This document shows, piece after piece, positions 9,402-17,317 of a DNA stretch of 64,000 nucleotides; position 1 is the first letter of the stretch, and every line of letters starts with the position of its first letter. A model generated the notes under the pieces. The model did no database searches and was not told the DNA's origin. It was given only the letters and a program-made list of their open reading frames with translations. Source of the stretch: Chengkuizengella axinellae (GTDB taxonomy: Bacteria; Bacillota; Bacilli; Paenibacillales; KCTC-33759). The position numbers were made by a program, and so were the translations under genes. Location: NCBI RefSeq assembly GCF_030730905.1, contig NZ_JAVAMP010000003.1:186001-250000 (forward strand), written 5' to 3'.

Positions 9402-10112
9402 ATGTATAACATTCGTAGAATTAGCTTCGTAGTATGTCTAAGTTTTACTCTTTTGTTCAGTCCATTATTATCATCTTATTCAAGTGCTTTTTCTGAACAA
9501 GTAATGGATTTAGGAGCCAAAGGTGAAGATGTGATTGAGTTACAAGAACGTTTAAGTTATATTGGCTTTTATAAAGGTGAAATTGATGGGATTTATGATT
9601 GGGAGTTGAAAAACTCAGTTATTTATTTTCAGAAAGAATTTGGATTAGAGCTTGTTGATGGTATAACTGGAGTAAAAACAAAAGAAATGCTGTTAAAAGC
9701 AACAGAGGAAAGTGCTGATAGTACACAAGTAAGCGGTCCTGAATTAGATACATCATTTAGCTCGCAAGATATTCAATATATGGCGCAAGCTGTATATGGC
9801 GAGGCTAGAGGGGAGTCATACGAAGGGAAGGTTGCTGTTGCTGCAGTTATTTTAAATCGTGTAGAGCACTCTGATTTTCCTGATACTGTTTCAGAAGTTA
9901 TTTTTGAGTCAGGTGCATTTACTGCCGTAGATGACGGGCAAATGTGGCTGAGCCCAGATGCAGAAGCTTATCAAGCTGTATATGATGCGATTAATGGCTC
10001 GGATCCAACGAATGAAGCTATCTACTATTTTAATCCTGAAACAGCTACTAGCGACTGGATCTGGAGTCGTGAACAAGTGATTAAGATAGGAAATCACATA
10101 TTTGCTATATAA
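9402..10112 (+). CDS. sleB: SleB-like spore cortex-lytic / cell wall hydrolase
   Basis: The signal peptide (about residues 1-30) is followed by a peptidoglycan-binding domain (LGAKGEDVIELQERLSYIGF, about 35-95) and a Hydrolase_2/SleB catalytic domain starting near AQAVYGEARGES. The Glu of GEARGE is the likely catalytic acid of this lytic transglycosylase family. The architecture matches SleB, which degrades spore cortex at germination. SleB normally has a partner, YpeB, and none is next to it here, so a vegetative hydrolase is possible. The longest frame starts at TTG 9387, but that TTG lies within the GGAGG site; ATG 9402 is the real start. Confidence 0.75.
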   Translation: MYNIRRISFVVCLSFTLLFSPLLSSYSSAFSEQVMDLGAKGEDVIELQERLSYIGFYKGEIDGIYDWELKNSVIYFQKEFGLELVDGITGVKTKEMLLKATEESADSTQVSGPELDTSFSSQDIQYMAQAVYGEARGESYEGKVAVAAVILNRVEHSDFPDTVSEVIFESGAFTAVDDGQMWLSPDAEAYQAVYDAINGSDPTNEAIYYFNPETATSDWIWSREQVIKIGNHIFAI

Positions 10113-10179
10113 TTTAAAGCTTTTTCTTCGTTCTGAATTTTGATAAGATAATAGAAACAAGGAACGGAGGAAGAAATAG

Positions 10180-10560
10180 ATGCTCAAAAGGAATTTAATA
10201 GGTTTGTTTAGAAGTTTCGAACAATCTGGGGATAAGGCTAAATATCCGGGGCTTGAAACTAGAATTTTTAAACAACCAAAAGATAAATTATGGGAAGAAC
10301 TTATTTATGTTTTAAATAAGGAAAAATATAAAATTGTCCATGAAGTAAAAAGTGTTGGAGAAATAATTATAGAAAAAAGAACAGTAACAGGTAGGGTGCA
10401 AGACGTTACAATTACTTTATATGATATAAATCCTATCAAAACAGCAATAGATATTTATTCAGCATCTAGAGGAAGTATCGGGGATTTAGGTTCGAACTAT
10501 CGTACGATATTAGAAATTTTCAAACTAATTGACCAGAAATTTGCGGAATATAAAGAATAG
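10180..10560 (+). CDS. DUF1499-like small protein
   Basis: This 126-aa protein lacks a signal peptide. Its C-terminal half contains IDIYSASRGSIGDLGSNYRT, which resembles the conserved 'RSASR-G-D-G-N--RI' core of DUF1499 proteins. A GGAGG site 12 nt upstream supports the ATG. It sits 67 bp after the SleB-like gene and has its own terminator, so the two may be co-transcribed. The biochemical role is unknown. Confidence 0.6.
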   Translation: MLKRNLIGLFRSFEQSGDKAKYPGLETRIFKQPKDKLWEELIYVLNKEKYKIVHEVKSVGEIIIEKRTVTGRVQDVTITLYDINPIKTAIDIYSASRGSIGDLGSNYRTILEIFKLIDQKFAEYKE

Positions 10561-10567
10561 AGCGCAC

Positions 10568-10599
10568 AGCTAGAGGTGATTAACTTCTAGCTTTTTTTT
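10568..10599 (+). terminator. Rho-independent terminator
   Basis: AGCTAGAGG pairs with CTTCTAGCT and is followed by eight T residues, directly downstream of the DUF1499-like gene. Confidence 0.85.
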
Positions 10600-10604
10600 G
10601 TATG

Positions 10605-10696
10605 AAAATAAGGGGAAATGAGGGTCTTATTTCTCTGTTTTTATGCAACCTGGACTAAAACACTACAAATAAGACCAAAAATATTTCCCCTATTTT
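10605..10696. repeat. MITE-like inverted repeat, family M, copy 1
   Basis: This is a 92-bp near-palindrome. Its left arm contains GGGGAAAT and GGTCTTATTT; its right arm contains AAATAAGACC and ATTTCCCC, ending TATTTT. The same arms recur at 33346-33436. It lies between two convergent genes (DUF1499-like and tpx). Confidence 0.7.
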
Positions 10697-10763
10697 GAAA
10701 AATAAACTCATCAACAATAGCTATTTAAATTACAGTATTATCTAGTGTACTTAGTTTATAAAT

Positions 10764-11282
10764 TTAAACTAGTTTCTTTACTGCTTCAATTGCTGTTTCA
10801 TAATCTGGATGATCAGTCATTTCTTTTAAATACTCTACATATTGAATCGTATCGTTTTCATCAACTACAAAGATAGATCTCATGTCTAAACGAATCTCCT
10901 TGATTAGAACACCAAATGCTTGACCAAATGAATTAGTCTTATAGTCTGACAAAGTATCTACTTTATCAACACCTGCAGCACCACACCAACGAGCTTGCGC
11001 CATCGGAAGATCAGCACTGATTGTTAAGATAGCTACGTTCTCCCCTAAGTTAGCAGCTTCCTCATTAAAACGGCGTGTTTGAGCATCACATACTCCTGTA
11101 TCAAGGGATGGCACAACACTAATTAATTTCACCTTCCCTGCAAAGTCTGAAAGTGAAACCTCTGTAAATAAATCTTTATTTACTTTGAAATCTGGTGCTT
11201 TATCTCCAACCTTTAATTCTGGTCCAATCAAGGTAAGTGGATTGCCTTTTACTGTTGCAACTCCTGTACGTTCTTGCGTCAC
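10764..11282 (-). CDS. tpx: Thiol peroxidase, atypical 2-Cys peroxiredoxin
   Basis: Tpx reduces peroxides in the cytoplasm using thioredoxin. The peroxidatic Cys is in SLDTGVCDAQT and the resolving Cys in ARWCGAAG, the usual atypical 2-Cys layout. About 172 aa is standard. The longest frame begins at TTG 11288, only 2 nt from the AGGAGG site. GTG 11282, at 8 nt spacing, is the better start. A palindrome at 11303-11317 lies just upstream of the ribosome binding site and may bind a regulator. It appears monocistronic. Confidence 0.92.
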   Translation of the reverse strand: MTQERTGVATVKGNPLTLIGPELKVGDKAPDFKVNKDLFTEVSLSDFAGKVKLISVVPSLDTGVCDAQTRRFNEEAANLGENVAILTISADLPMAQARWCGAAGVDKVDTLSDYKTNSFGQAFGVLIKEIRLDMRSIFVVDENDTIQYVEYLKEMTDHPDYETAIEAVKKLV

Positions 11283-11302
11283 AATCAATTCCTCCTTATA
11301 AT

Positions 11303-11317
11303 ATGTATAGTATACAT
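11303..11317. promoter_or_regulatory. Palindrome upstream of tpx
   Basis: ATGTATA-G-TATACAT is a perfect 7-bp inverted repeat located about 20 bp upstream of the tpx start. A TTATAAT half-site (11296-11302) overlaps it, reminiscent of one half of a PerR box, but the other half is degenerate. Confidence 0.35.
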
Positions 11318-11420
11318 CTTCTTAATTATAAACATTCTAAATTAGGTTTGTCCAATGAATTACAATATTAAATCAATTCAATACACGATTCTTTAAAAAA
11401 TATATAAAAGGAGCAAAAAA

Positions 11421-12023
11421 ATGATTTTTTTGCGATATGAAAGCTTTCGACAATATTTGAAATTTTATCCCATAACGGTAACTATATTAGGGTTAAACTT
11501 TATCGTTTATCTAATTACTGTATTCCTATCTTTATATTATTCTTATGGTTTAGTATTATATTTGTTAGGATCTTTAAGTTATAGTGCAGAGGGGTTTGAA
11601 ATATGGCGAATATTTACTTCAATGTTCCTTCATGGTGGGTTTGATCACTTTTTGTTCAATGCTTTTTCCTTGTTTTTATTTGGTCCTCCACTAGAAAGAA
11701 TGCTGGGTAAGGTTAAATATATTATTATTTATTTAGCTAGCGGTGTTTTTGGGAATATCATCAGTATTGCTGTATATGGTTCTAAGGTTAATTCAGTAGG
11801 GGCTTCAGGAGCCATTTATGGGTTGTTAGGTGCATATTTATTTATGGTTCTGTACCTTGGTCATAGAATAGATCCTCAATCAAGAACAACGATCATTGTC
11901 ATTTTAACGATAGGGATTATTTATTCTTTTATAAGCCCAGGGATCAATATTTCTGCTCATTTAGGAGGATTATTCGCAGGATTTATTATTTTTTCCTTGA
12001 TGATTAGGAGAAAATCTCAGTAA
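11421..12023 (+). CDS. Rhomboid-family intramembrane serine protease
   Basis: This 200-aa protein has about six membrane segments. The catalytic Ser is in GASGAIYG, the catalytic His in SAHLGGLFAG, and the N-terminal HGGFDHFLFN motif is typical of rhomboids. It cleaves membrane proteins within the bilayer; the substrate is unknown. Unlike B. subtilis YqgP it lacks a large soluble N-terminal domain. An AAGGAG site precedes the ATG. It is followed 62 bp later by the LysR-type regulator on the same strand. Confidence 0.85.
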   Translation: MIFLRYESFRQYLKFYPITVTILGLNFIVYLITVFLSLYYSYGLVLYLLGSLSYSAEGFEIWRIFTSMFLHGGFDHFLFNAFSLFLFGPPLERMLGKVKYIIIYLASGVFGNIISIAVYGSKVNSVGASGAIYGLLGAYLFMVLYLGHRIDPQSRTTIIVILTIGIIYSFISPGINISAHLGGLFAGFIIFSLMIRRKSQ

Positions 12024-12085
12024 AAAATTATTAAATTTTATTAATTAAACTAACTATAATTGAATTATATTTTGGAGAGATTACA

Positions 12086-12982
12086 TTGGAATTAAGACAA
12101 TTAATATATTTTGTAAAAGTCGCAAAAAAACAACATGTAACAAAAGCTGCTGAAGAACTTCACGTTGCTCAATCTGCTGTCAGTCGGCAAATACATCAAT
12201 TGGAAGAAGAGTTAGGTGTTAAGCTTTTCATTCCAAAAGGACGAAATTTACAGTTAACTCCCGCAGGAAAACTTTTTTTAAGGAGAATTGAATCCATCAT
12301 CAGTCAGTTTGATAAAGCTGTACAAGAGGTCCATGAATTTATGGATCCTGAGCTAGGTGAGATAAGGTTAGGATTTCCACATAGTTTAGGTGTGGATTTT
12401 GTCCCTCTTTTAGTATCAAAATTCAAAAAAAGTCATCCAAATGTAAAATTTAGATTTAAGCAAGGAAAATACAATACATTAATTAAATCCTTAAAAATAG
12501 GAGATATTGATTTAGCATTAATTTCTCCTTTTCCAGAACATGATGAATTTGTTACAGGAGAGATATTATTAATTGAGGAGTTATTTGCGATACTTCCACA
12601 AGACCATGCCTTATCGAATGAAAAAGAGATTAGTTTAAGTAAATTAAAGGATGAGTCTTTTGTTCTGTTTAATGAAGAATATTCGTTGCGTACGATAGTA
12701 TGGGATGCTTGTGAGAAGGCTGGATTTACACCTACCATTGGATTTGAAGGAGAGGAAACGGATACGATTAGAGGACTAGTTGCAGCAGGAATGGGTGTAA
12801 GCTTGTTACCTGACATGGCTTTAAAAAGCTGTTTAACTTCCTTGCAACCTGCTAAAATTAAAGTTACTGATCCAGTGGTGAATCGTTCCATTGGAATTAT
12901 TCACCGAAAGGGTGAGAAACTTCCTCTTGTTGCGGACTTTTTTAAACGGTTTATTATAGAAAATTTTAAAAGCTCCATCTAA
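12086..12982 (+). CDS. gltC: LysR-family transcriptional regulator, GltC-like
   Basis: The N-terminal winged helix (MELRQLIYFVKVAKKQHVTKAAEELHVAQSAVSRQ, residues 1-60) is followed by a LysR substrate domain with DIDLALI and the GLVAAGMGVSLLP loop. Overall wording and the 298-aa length are close to GltC, which activates glutamate synthase genes in B. subtilis. No gltAB is adjacent, so the target is elsewhere or the protein is a paralogue. Translation starts at TTG 12086 behind TTGGAGAG. The nearby ammonium transporter is about 2 kb away and need not be its target. Confidence 0.7.
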   Translation: MELRQLIYFVKVAKKQHVTKAAEELHVAQSAVSRQIHQLEEELGVKLFIPKGRNLQLTPAGKLFLRRIESIISQFDKAVQEVHEFMDPELGEIRLGFPHSLGVDFVPLLVSKFKKSHPNVKFRFKQGKYNTLIKSLKIGDIDLALISPFPEHDEFVTGEILLIEELFAILPQDHALSNEKEISLSKLKDESFVLFNEEYSLRTIVWDACEKAGFTPTIGFEGEETDTIRGLVAAGMGVSLLPDMALKSCLTSLQPAKIKVTDPVVNRSIGIIHRKGEKLPLVADFFKRFIIENFKSSI

Positions 12983-13021
12983 ATTCTCGAAAAGTACATT
13001 ATTGATTATCTCATAAAAAAG

Positions 13022-13046
13022 ACCGCTCAAATTGAGCGGTTTTTTA
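13022..13046. terminator. Bidirectional rho-independent terminator
   Basis: ACCGCTCAA pairs with TTGAGCGGT around a one-base loop (more likely a three-base loop in RNA). T-runs flank it on both strands. It separates the convergent GltC-like and YugP genes. Confidence 0.85.
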
Positions 13047-13065
13047 TAATCTTTTTTATAATTTA

Positions 13066-13761
13066 TTATTCATCTCTGCTGTTAACTAAAATTAAAATAT
13101 ACTTAAGCAATTCCAATACGGCCATTGCCGCAGCTGCGACATAAGTTAAAGCTGCTGCATTTAACACTTTTGCAACGCCGCGCTCTTCTTGGTTACCAAT
13201 GTAACCTTCAGAGACCATAATTTCTCTTGCTCTATTACTAGCATTAAATTCTACAGGCAATGTGACTAATTGAAAGGCAACAGCTAATGAAAAGAATATT
13301 ACACCTGCTAAAATTAATCCTGTAGCTTCAAACAAAAATCCACCAATTAATAAAAATGGTGCAGCCCCAGAGGTAAAGTTTACTGCTGGGAACATTTTAT
13401 GACGGAGTACAAGCATTGGATAATTAACACTATGCTGTATCGCGTGACCTACTTCGTGACAAGCTACTGATACTGCAGAGATGGATCTTTCATGATAAAC
13501 AGGTTCTGAAAGTCGAACAACTCGTTTGATTGGATCATAGTGATCTGACAAAACACCTCTTACAGCTTCAACAGGTACATCGTATAACCCGTTTGCATCC
13601 AACATTTTCCTTGCAGCTTCGTATCCAGTTAAACCAGAGGAATTTGCTACTTTGCTCCACTTTTTAAAAGTTCCTTTTACTCTAAATTGAGCCCAAATCG
13701 TAACTCCAAATGCAATTAAAATGAGTACGTCCATATACCAATAAGTTAATGAAAAAAACAT
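13066..13761 (-). CDS. yugP: YugP-family zinc metallopeptidase (membrane)
   Basis: The zinc-binding HEVGHAIQH motif is at about residue 112, in a 231-aa protein with an N-terminal membrane segment and two to three further hydrophobic segments. This is the standard layout of YugP, a putative membrane Zn-protease of Firmicutes with no defined substrate. The gene is monocistronic and read toward the shared terminator at 13022-13046. Confidence 0.85.
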   Translation of the reverse strand: MFFSLTYWYMDVLILIAFGVTIWAQFRVKGTFKKWSKVANSSGLTGYEAARKMLDANGLYDVPVEAVRGVLSDHYDPIKRVVRLSEPVYHERSISAVSVACHEVGHAIQHSVNYPMLVLRHKMFPAVNFTSGAAPFLLIGGFLFEATGLILAGVIFFSLAVAFQLVTLPVEFNASNRAREIMVSEGYIGNQEERGVAKVLNAAALTYVAAAAMAVLELLKYILILVNSRDE

Positions 13762-13910
13762 AATTTAAGCTTCCCTCCATTGTTGTAAATACGTATCCCT
13801 AAAGTAAAGAATAAGTACATTCCCAAAAAAGAAAATTAGTCTTAACACGCGCTATGAACAGTGGGTGTATAATTTTACCACATATCTGTGGTAGTTTTTT
13901 TGACATAACT

Positions 13911-14345
13911 TTACATTAATGGACCTTTGTTTAGAAGAAATAATAATGCTTCCATACATGCTGCAGTTTGTGGTGTAAGATGCTGATATATACTTTTTGC
14001 TTGATTTGGTTTTAAATTTTCTATTACAGGGCTTAATTCTTTTACATCTTTCTCAACCAGTTTTAGGTGATCTTGTAGTAAAGTTAGTTTTTCCTTGATC
14101 AACTTGTCTTCAGTGATTTTATCAAGTTGATCAAGTTTTTCCTTTATTTCTTCTAATGTATACTTTTCTTTCTTTAACTCTTCAATACGTTTCAAACGAT
14201 CTAAAGTTTCATCATTATATAATCGATAATTGCTTTTTTCTAATCTTTTAATGGGATGTAAAAGACCAATTTTTGTATAATAATCTATTGTTCGTGAACT
14301 AACACCAGCTATATTGGACAATTCTCCGATTTTATAAAGTTTCAT
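13911..14345 (-). CDS. MerR-family transcriptional regulator
   Basis: This 144-aa protein begins with a MerR helix-turn-helix (YKIGELSNIAGVSSRTIDYYTKIGLL), then the wing (YRLYNDETLDRLKRI) and a long dimerisation coiled coil. No Cys-rich metal site or drug-binding domain is visible, and the C-terminus is short. The ATG at 14345 has no well-placed ribosome binding site. A strong GAGGTGAT site 17 nt upstream instead serves a three-codon frame overlapping the start. The gene is divergent from the ammonium transporter but separated by 530 bp; the target is unknown. Confidence 0.8.
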   Translation of the reverse strand: MKLYKIGELSNIAGVSSRTIDYYTKIGLLHPIKRLEKSNYRLYNDETLDRLKRIEELKKEKYTLEEIKEKLDQLDKITEDKLIKEKLTLLQDHLKLVEKDVKELSPVIENLKPNQAKSIYQHLTPQTAACMEALLFLLNKGPLM

Positions 14346-14353
14346 ATCCCCAT
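14342..14353 (-). other. Three-codon upstream frame overlapping the merR start
   Basis: ATG-GGG-ATA-TGA follows a strong GAGGTGAT ribosome binding site. Its TGA overlaps the merR ATG in an ATGA arrangement, suggesting translational coupling. Confidence 0.4.
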
Positions 14354-14387
14354 GTTATATCACCTCACATATAAAAAACTTCTTTTT

Positions 14388-14564
14388 AAAGTGAATCTTA
14401 TGATTATTTCCTAATTTTACCTGAGGTATTGTAGCGCATTTCATATATAAATGATGAAATTAAATAATCAAATTACGGGTTGTTTAATTAAAGTTTTATA
14501 ATGATATTGTTTTAAACAAATACTAAGCTGCAACATCCCATCACAATATGATAAGATTCACTTT
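14388..14564. repeat. 177-bp segment bounded by 14-bp perfect inverted repeats
   Basis: AAAGTGAATCTTAT at 14388-14401 is exactly inverted at 14551-14564. The interior is AT-rich with no open frame. It has the form of a miniature inverted-repeat element, but no target-site duplication is evident and no second copy was found. Confidence 0.45.
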
Positions 14565-14787
14565 TTGTGTATATCTTTATGATAATAAATAGAAACGATA
14601 CAGTCAAACGTTATGCTCTAAGTATGTGGAGAGAAGAAAATAAAAAGTTATTTCACATGACTGATGAATGGAAAATATACCTAACTCAATGTGTTAGGTA
14701 TATAAAAAAATAACTAAAAAACACGAACTATTATAAAGTGCAATGCAATTAACTTTCGCAATTAGATTAAAAAAATAAAAAAAAGTA

Positions 14788-14816
14788 TTGTCAAAAATCT
14801 GTTATGCCTCTATAAT
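14788..14816 (+). promoter_or_regulatory. Sigma-A promoter of the ammonium transporter gene
   Basis: TTGTCA (14788-14793), a 17-bp spacer and TATAAT (14811-14816) give a near-consensus promoter. The predicted start is near 14822. Confidence 0.75.
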
Positions 14817-14837
14817 GACATTAAGGTTATCAGAAGA

Positions 14838-14854
14838 TGTTAACAATACTTACA
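14838..14854 (+). promoter_or_regulatory. GlnR/TnrA box
   Basis: TGTTA-N7-TTACA matches the GlnR/TnrA consensus TGTNA-N7-TNACA exactly. It is centred about 24 bp downstream of the predicted start of amt transcription, a position expected for repression rather than TnrA activation. Confidence 0.65.
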
Positions 14855-14877
14855 TCAAAAATGAGGAGTGATGATTA

Positions 14878-16149
14878 ATGGATTTAACAACGATCGGTTT
14901 GAATTCAATCTGGCTAATGTTAGCAACGATCTTAGTCATTTTTATGCAGGGTGGATTTATCCTGTTAGAAGCAGGTTCAACAAGAATGAAAAATGCGGGA
15001 CATGTTGCAGGTAAAACGATCTTTACATTCGGAATTGCAACACTAGTATTTTGGGCAGTGGGTTATGGTTTGATATATGGCGGAGATGGAAATGCATTTA
15101 TTGGATGGGGAGATTTCTTCTTAAATCCAAATCCTGAAGCAGTTGATGGCGATGCATACCCTCAAACAATTGACTTTATGTTCCAACTTGCTTTTGCAGG
15201 TATTGCTTTAACAATTGCTTGGGGAGGTTTTGCTGAAAGAGGTAAGCTTGCAGCATACTTAATTTTCTCTGTATTATTTATTGCTTTAGTATATCCTGTT
15301 GTCGCTCACTGGATCTGGGGTGGCGGATGGTTATCCGAGCACGGAAAACAAGATTTTGCAGGATCAACGGTAGTTCATTTAACAGGTGCTATGGCAGCTT
15401 TAGCAGCAACGATTCTTTTAAAACCAAGAATTGGTAAATTTAATAAAGACGGTTCTGCAAATGAAATTCATGGACATAACCAAGTATTTACTGCATTAGG
15501 TGTTTTAATCCTATGGGTAGGTTGGTTCGGTTTTAATGCTGGTAGTACTTTAGAAGTTGGAAAAGCGTTCTTCGGATACGTTGCTTTAAATACTCAATTA
15601 GCTGCGGGTGCTGGTGCAATAGCTGCATTATTAATTGCATGGGCTATTACTGGAAAAGCAGATGTTCCAACAATGTTAAATGGAGCATTAGCAGGTTTAG
15701 TTGCCATTACTGCGTCTTGTGCGTTCGTAGATCCATGGGCAGCAGTAGTCATTGGTATCATTGCTGGTTTATTAGTCTTTGGAAGCATGAAGTTCTTTGA
15801 AAAGTTAAAAATTGATGATCCAATCTTTGCATTATCAGTGCATGGTGTAGCTGGAGTATGGGGAACCATTTCCACAGGATTATTTGCTACAGAAACACTT
15901 GCTGTTCAAACATTAGATTGGGGTAAACCTGGTTTATTCTATGGTGGTGGATTTGAGCAATTAGGAGTTCAAGTGATGGGTGTTGTAACATCTGGACTAT
16001 TCGCTTTCGTAGCTTCTTTCATCATCCTAGCAATTATGAAAGCTGTTATGGGATTACGTGTTACTGAAGAGCAAGAAATTATCGGTTTAGACTTAAGTGA
16101 ACATGGCAGCTATGGTTACCCAGAGCAAATCAAACAAACAAACAACTAA
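14878..16149 (+). CDS. amt: Ammonium transporter (Amt/NrgA family)
   Basis: This 423-aa channel has about eleven membrane helices. Family landmarks include MQGGFILLEAGSTRMKN, the pore-lining FAGIALTIAWGGFAERG region, DFAGSTVVHLTGAMAALA with its pore His, and the second pore His in LSVHGVAGVWGT. It conducts ammonia/ammonium for nitrogen assimilation. No glnK/nrgB PII gene follows, unlike in B. subtilis; a GlnD-like DUF294 protein is next instead. A GAGGAGTGAT site precedes the ATG. Upstream are a strong promoter and a GlnR/TnrA box. Confidence 0.95.
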   Translation: MDLTTIGLNSIWLMLATILVIFMQGGFILLEAGSTRMKNAGHVAGKTIFTFGIATLVFWAVGYGLIYGGDGNAFIGWGDFFLNPNPEAVDGDAYPQTIDFMFQLAFAGIALTIAWGGFAERGKLAAYLIFSVLFIALVYPVVAHWIWGGGWLSEHGKQDFAGSTVVHLTGAMAALAATILLKPRIGKFNKDGSANEIHGHNQVFTALGVLILWVGWFGFNAGSTLEVGKAFFGYVALNTQLAAGAGAIAALLIAWAITGKADVPTMLNGALAGLVAITASCAFVDPWAAVVIGIIAGLLVFGSMKFFEKLKIDDPIFALSVHGVAGVWGTISTGLFATETLAVQTLDWGKPGLFYGGGFEQLGVQVMGVVTSGLFAFVASFIILAIMKAVMGLRVTEEQEIIGLDLSEHGSYGYPEQIKQTNN

Positions 16150-16243
16150 AAACAAACGAAATAATTTGTTGAAATAGTAAGAAAAGATGAAGCACTGACT
16201 TGATTAATAATATGTAATTGTAAGAAACCAGGGGGATGGAGAC

Positions 16244-17302
16244 ATGAATTTTTCATTGGATGAATTTAATAAAAAAATATCTAATGCTGAAAGCTTTAAA
16301 CAGTTAGGTGAAGAAAGAGATAAATTCAATGAAATGATTCAGGATCTCCACACCTCTATTGAGCAGATTAAAGAGATCAACCAGATTCATGATTTATTTA
16401 TCCAGAGGACCATAACCTTGTCTGAAACAACATTAAGGGGCAGAGGCTTTGGTCCTCCTCCTGTTTCATATGATTTTATTTTATTTGGAAGCGGGGGAAG
16501 ACAAGAGCAAACACTTTGGAGTGATCAAGACAATGGAATCGTATATGAAAATCCAAACAATGAGCACAAAGAGAAAGTAAAGTCCTATTTTAAAGAACTA
16601 GCAATTACTATTGAACATGGGCTTGAGAGAGCAGGTTATCCACCGTGTGAAGGGAATGTGATTAGTACAAACCCTCTATGGAATAAACCGCTTGATGATT
16701 GGTATTTTAAAATGAATGAATGGTTTGAGGATCCTCATTGGGAACATGTAAGATATTTGTTGATTTTAGCAGATAGCAGAAGTGTTTACGGGCAAGGTAT
16801 ATTAATTAACAAAATTAAAACACGTTATTTCAGCGAAGTAGCTTCTTTATCACCACGTATTTTAGAAAAAATGCTGCACAATACCTTACGTCATAAAATC
16901 TTGCTTGGTGTATTTGGGCATTTAATTAAAGAACAATATGGGGAAGAAGCGGGAGGTCTAGATATTAAATATGGTGCTTATATTCCAATGGTGAATGGGA
17001 TTCGGTTATTATCTATTGAAGCTGGATTATTTGAAACTTCCACTTTAGAACGTATCCATAAACTAAAGCTTATGAATCTAATTCCTGAGCGTTATGCAGC
17101 TGAATATGAAAAAGCATTCTCGAACATCTTTAAGTTAAGATATAGAACGTTATATAAAAAGGAAAATGGAATGTATACCTCCAATGGTATTTTGAAAGCG
17201 AAACAATTGACAAAAGAACAGCGTGAGGAATTAAAAAGCAGTTTGAAGATCGCAAATAAATTACAGAAATATATAAAGAAGAAAATTGATTCATCAAGAT
17301 AA
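16244..17302 (+). CDS. DUF294 GlnD-like nucleotidyltransferase protein
   Basis: This 352-aa protein has an N-terminal helical region (1-70), then a nucleotidyltransferase fold with GSGGRQEQTLWSDQDNG (about 81-97) giving the G-S and D-x-D metal-site pattern of GlnD/DUF294, and a DUF294 C-terminal helical region. CBS or cyclic-nucleotide sensory domains common in longer relatives are absent. It lies 95 bp after amt and 15 bp before the exonuclease gene, so the three are probably co-regulated. A role in modifying a nitrogen-signalling protein is attractive because GlnD modifies PII, but no PII is seen here. Confidence 0.75.
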   Translation: MNFSLDEFNKKISNAESFKQLGEERDKFNEMIQDLHTSIEQIKEINQIHDLFIQRTITLSETTLRGRGFGPPPVSYDFILFGSGGRQEQTLWSDQDNGIVYENPNNEHKEKVKSYFKELAITIEHGLERAGYPPCEGNVISTNPLWNKPLDDWYFKMNEWFEDPHWEHVRYLLILADSRSVYGQGILINKIKTRYFSEVASLSPRILEKMLHNTLRHKILLGVFGHLIKEQYGEEAGGLDIKYGAYIPMVNGIRLLSIEAGLFETSTLERIHKLKLMNLIPERYAAEYEKAFSNIFKLRYRTLYKKENGMYTSNGILKAKQLTKEQREELKSSLKIANKLQKYIKKKIDSSR

Positions 17303-17317
17303 CTGGGGGATAGAAAT

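Noticed and set aside
12433-12891. Long minus-strand frame within the GltC-like gene
   Set aside because: It is a shadow of the plus-strand coding sequence; no ribosome binding site and no recognisable domain.
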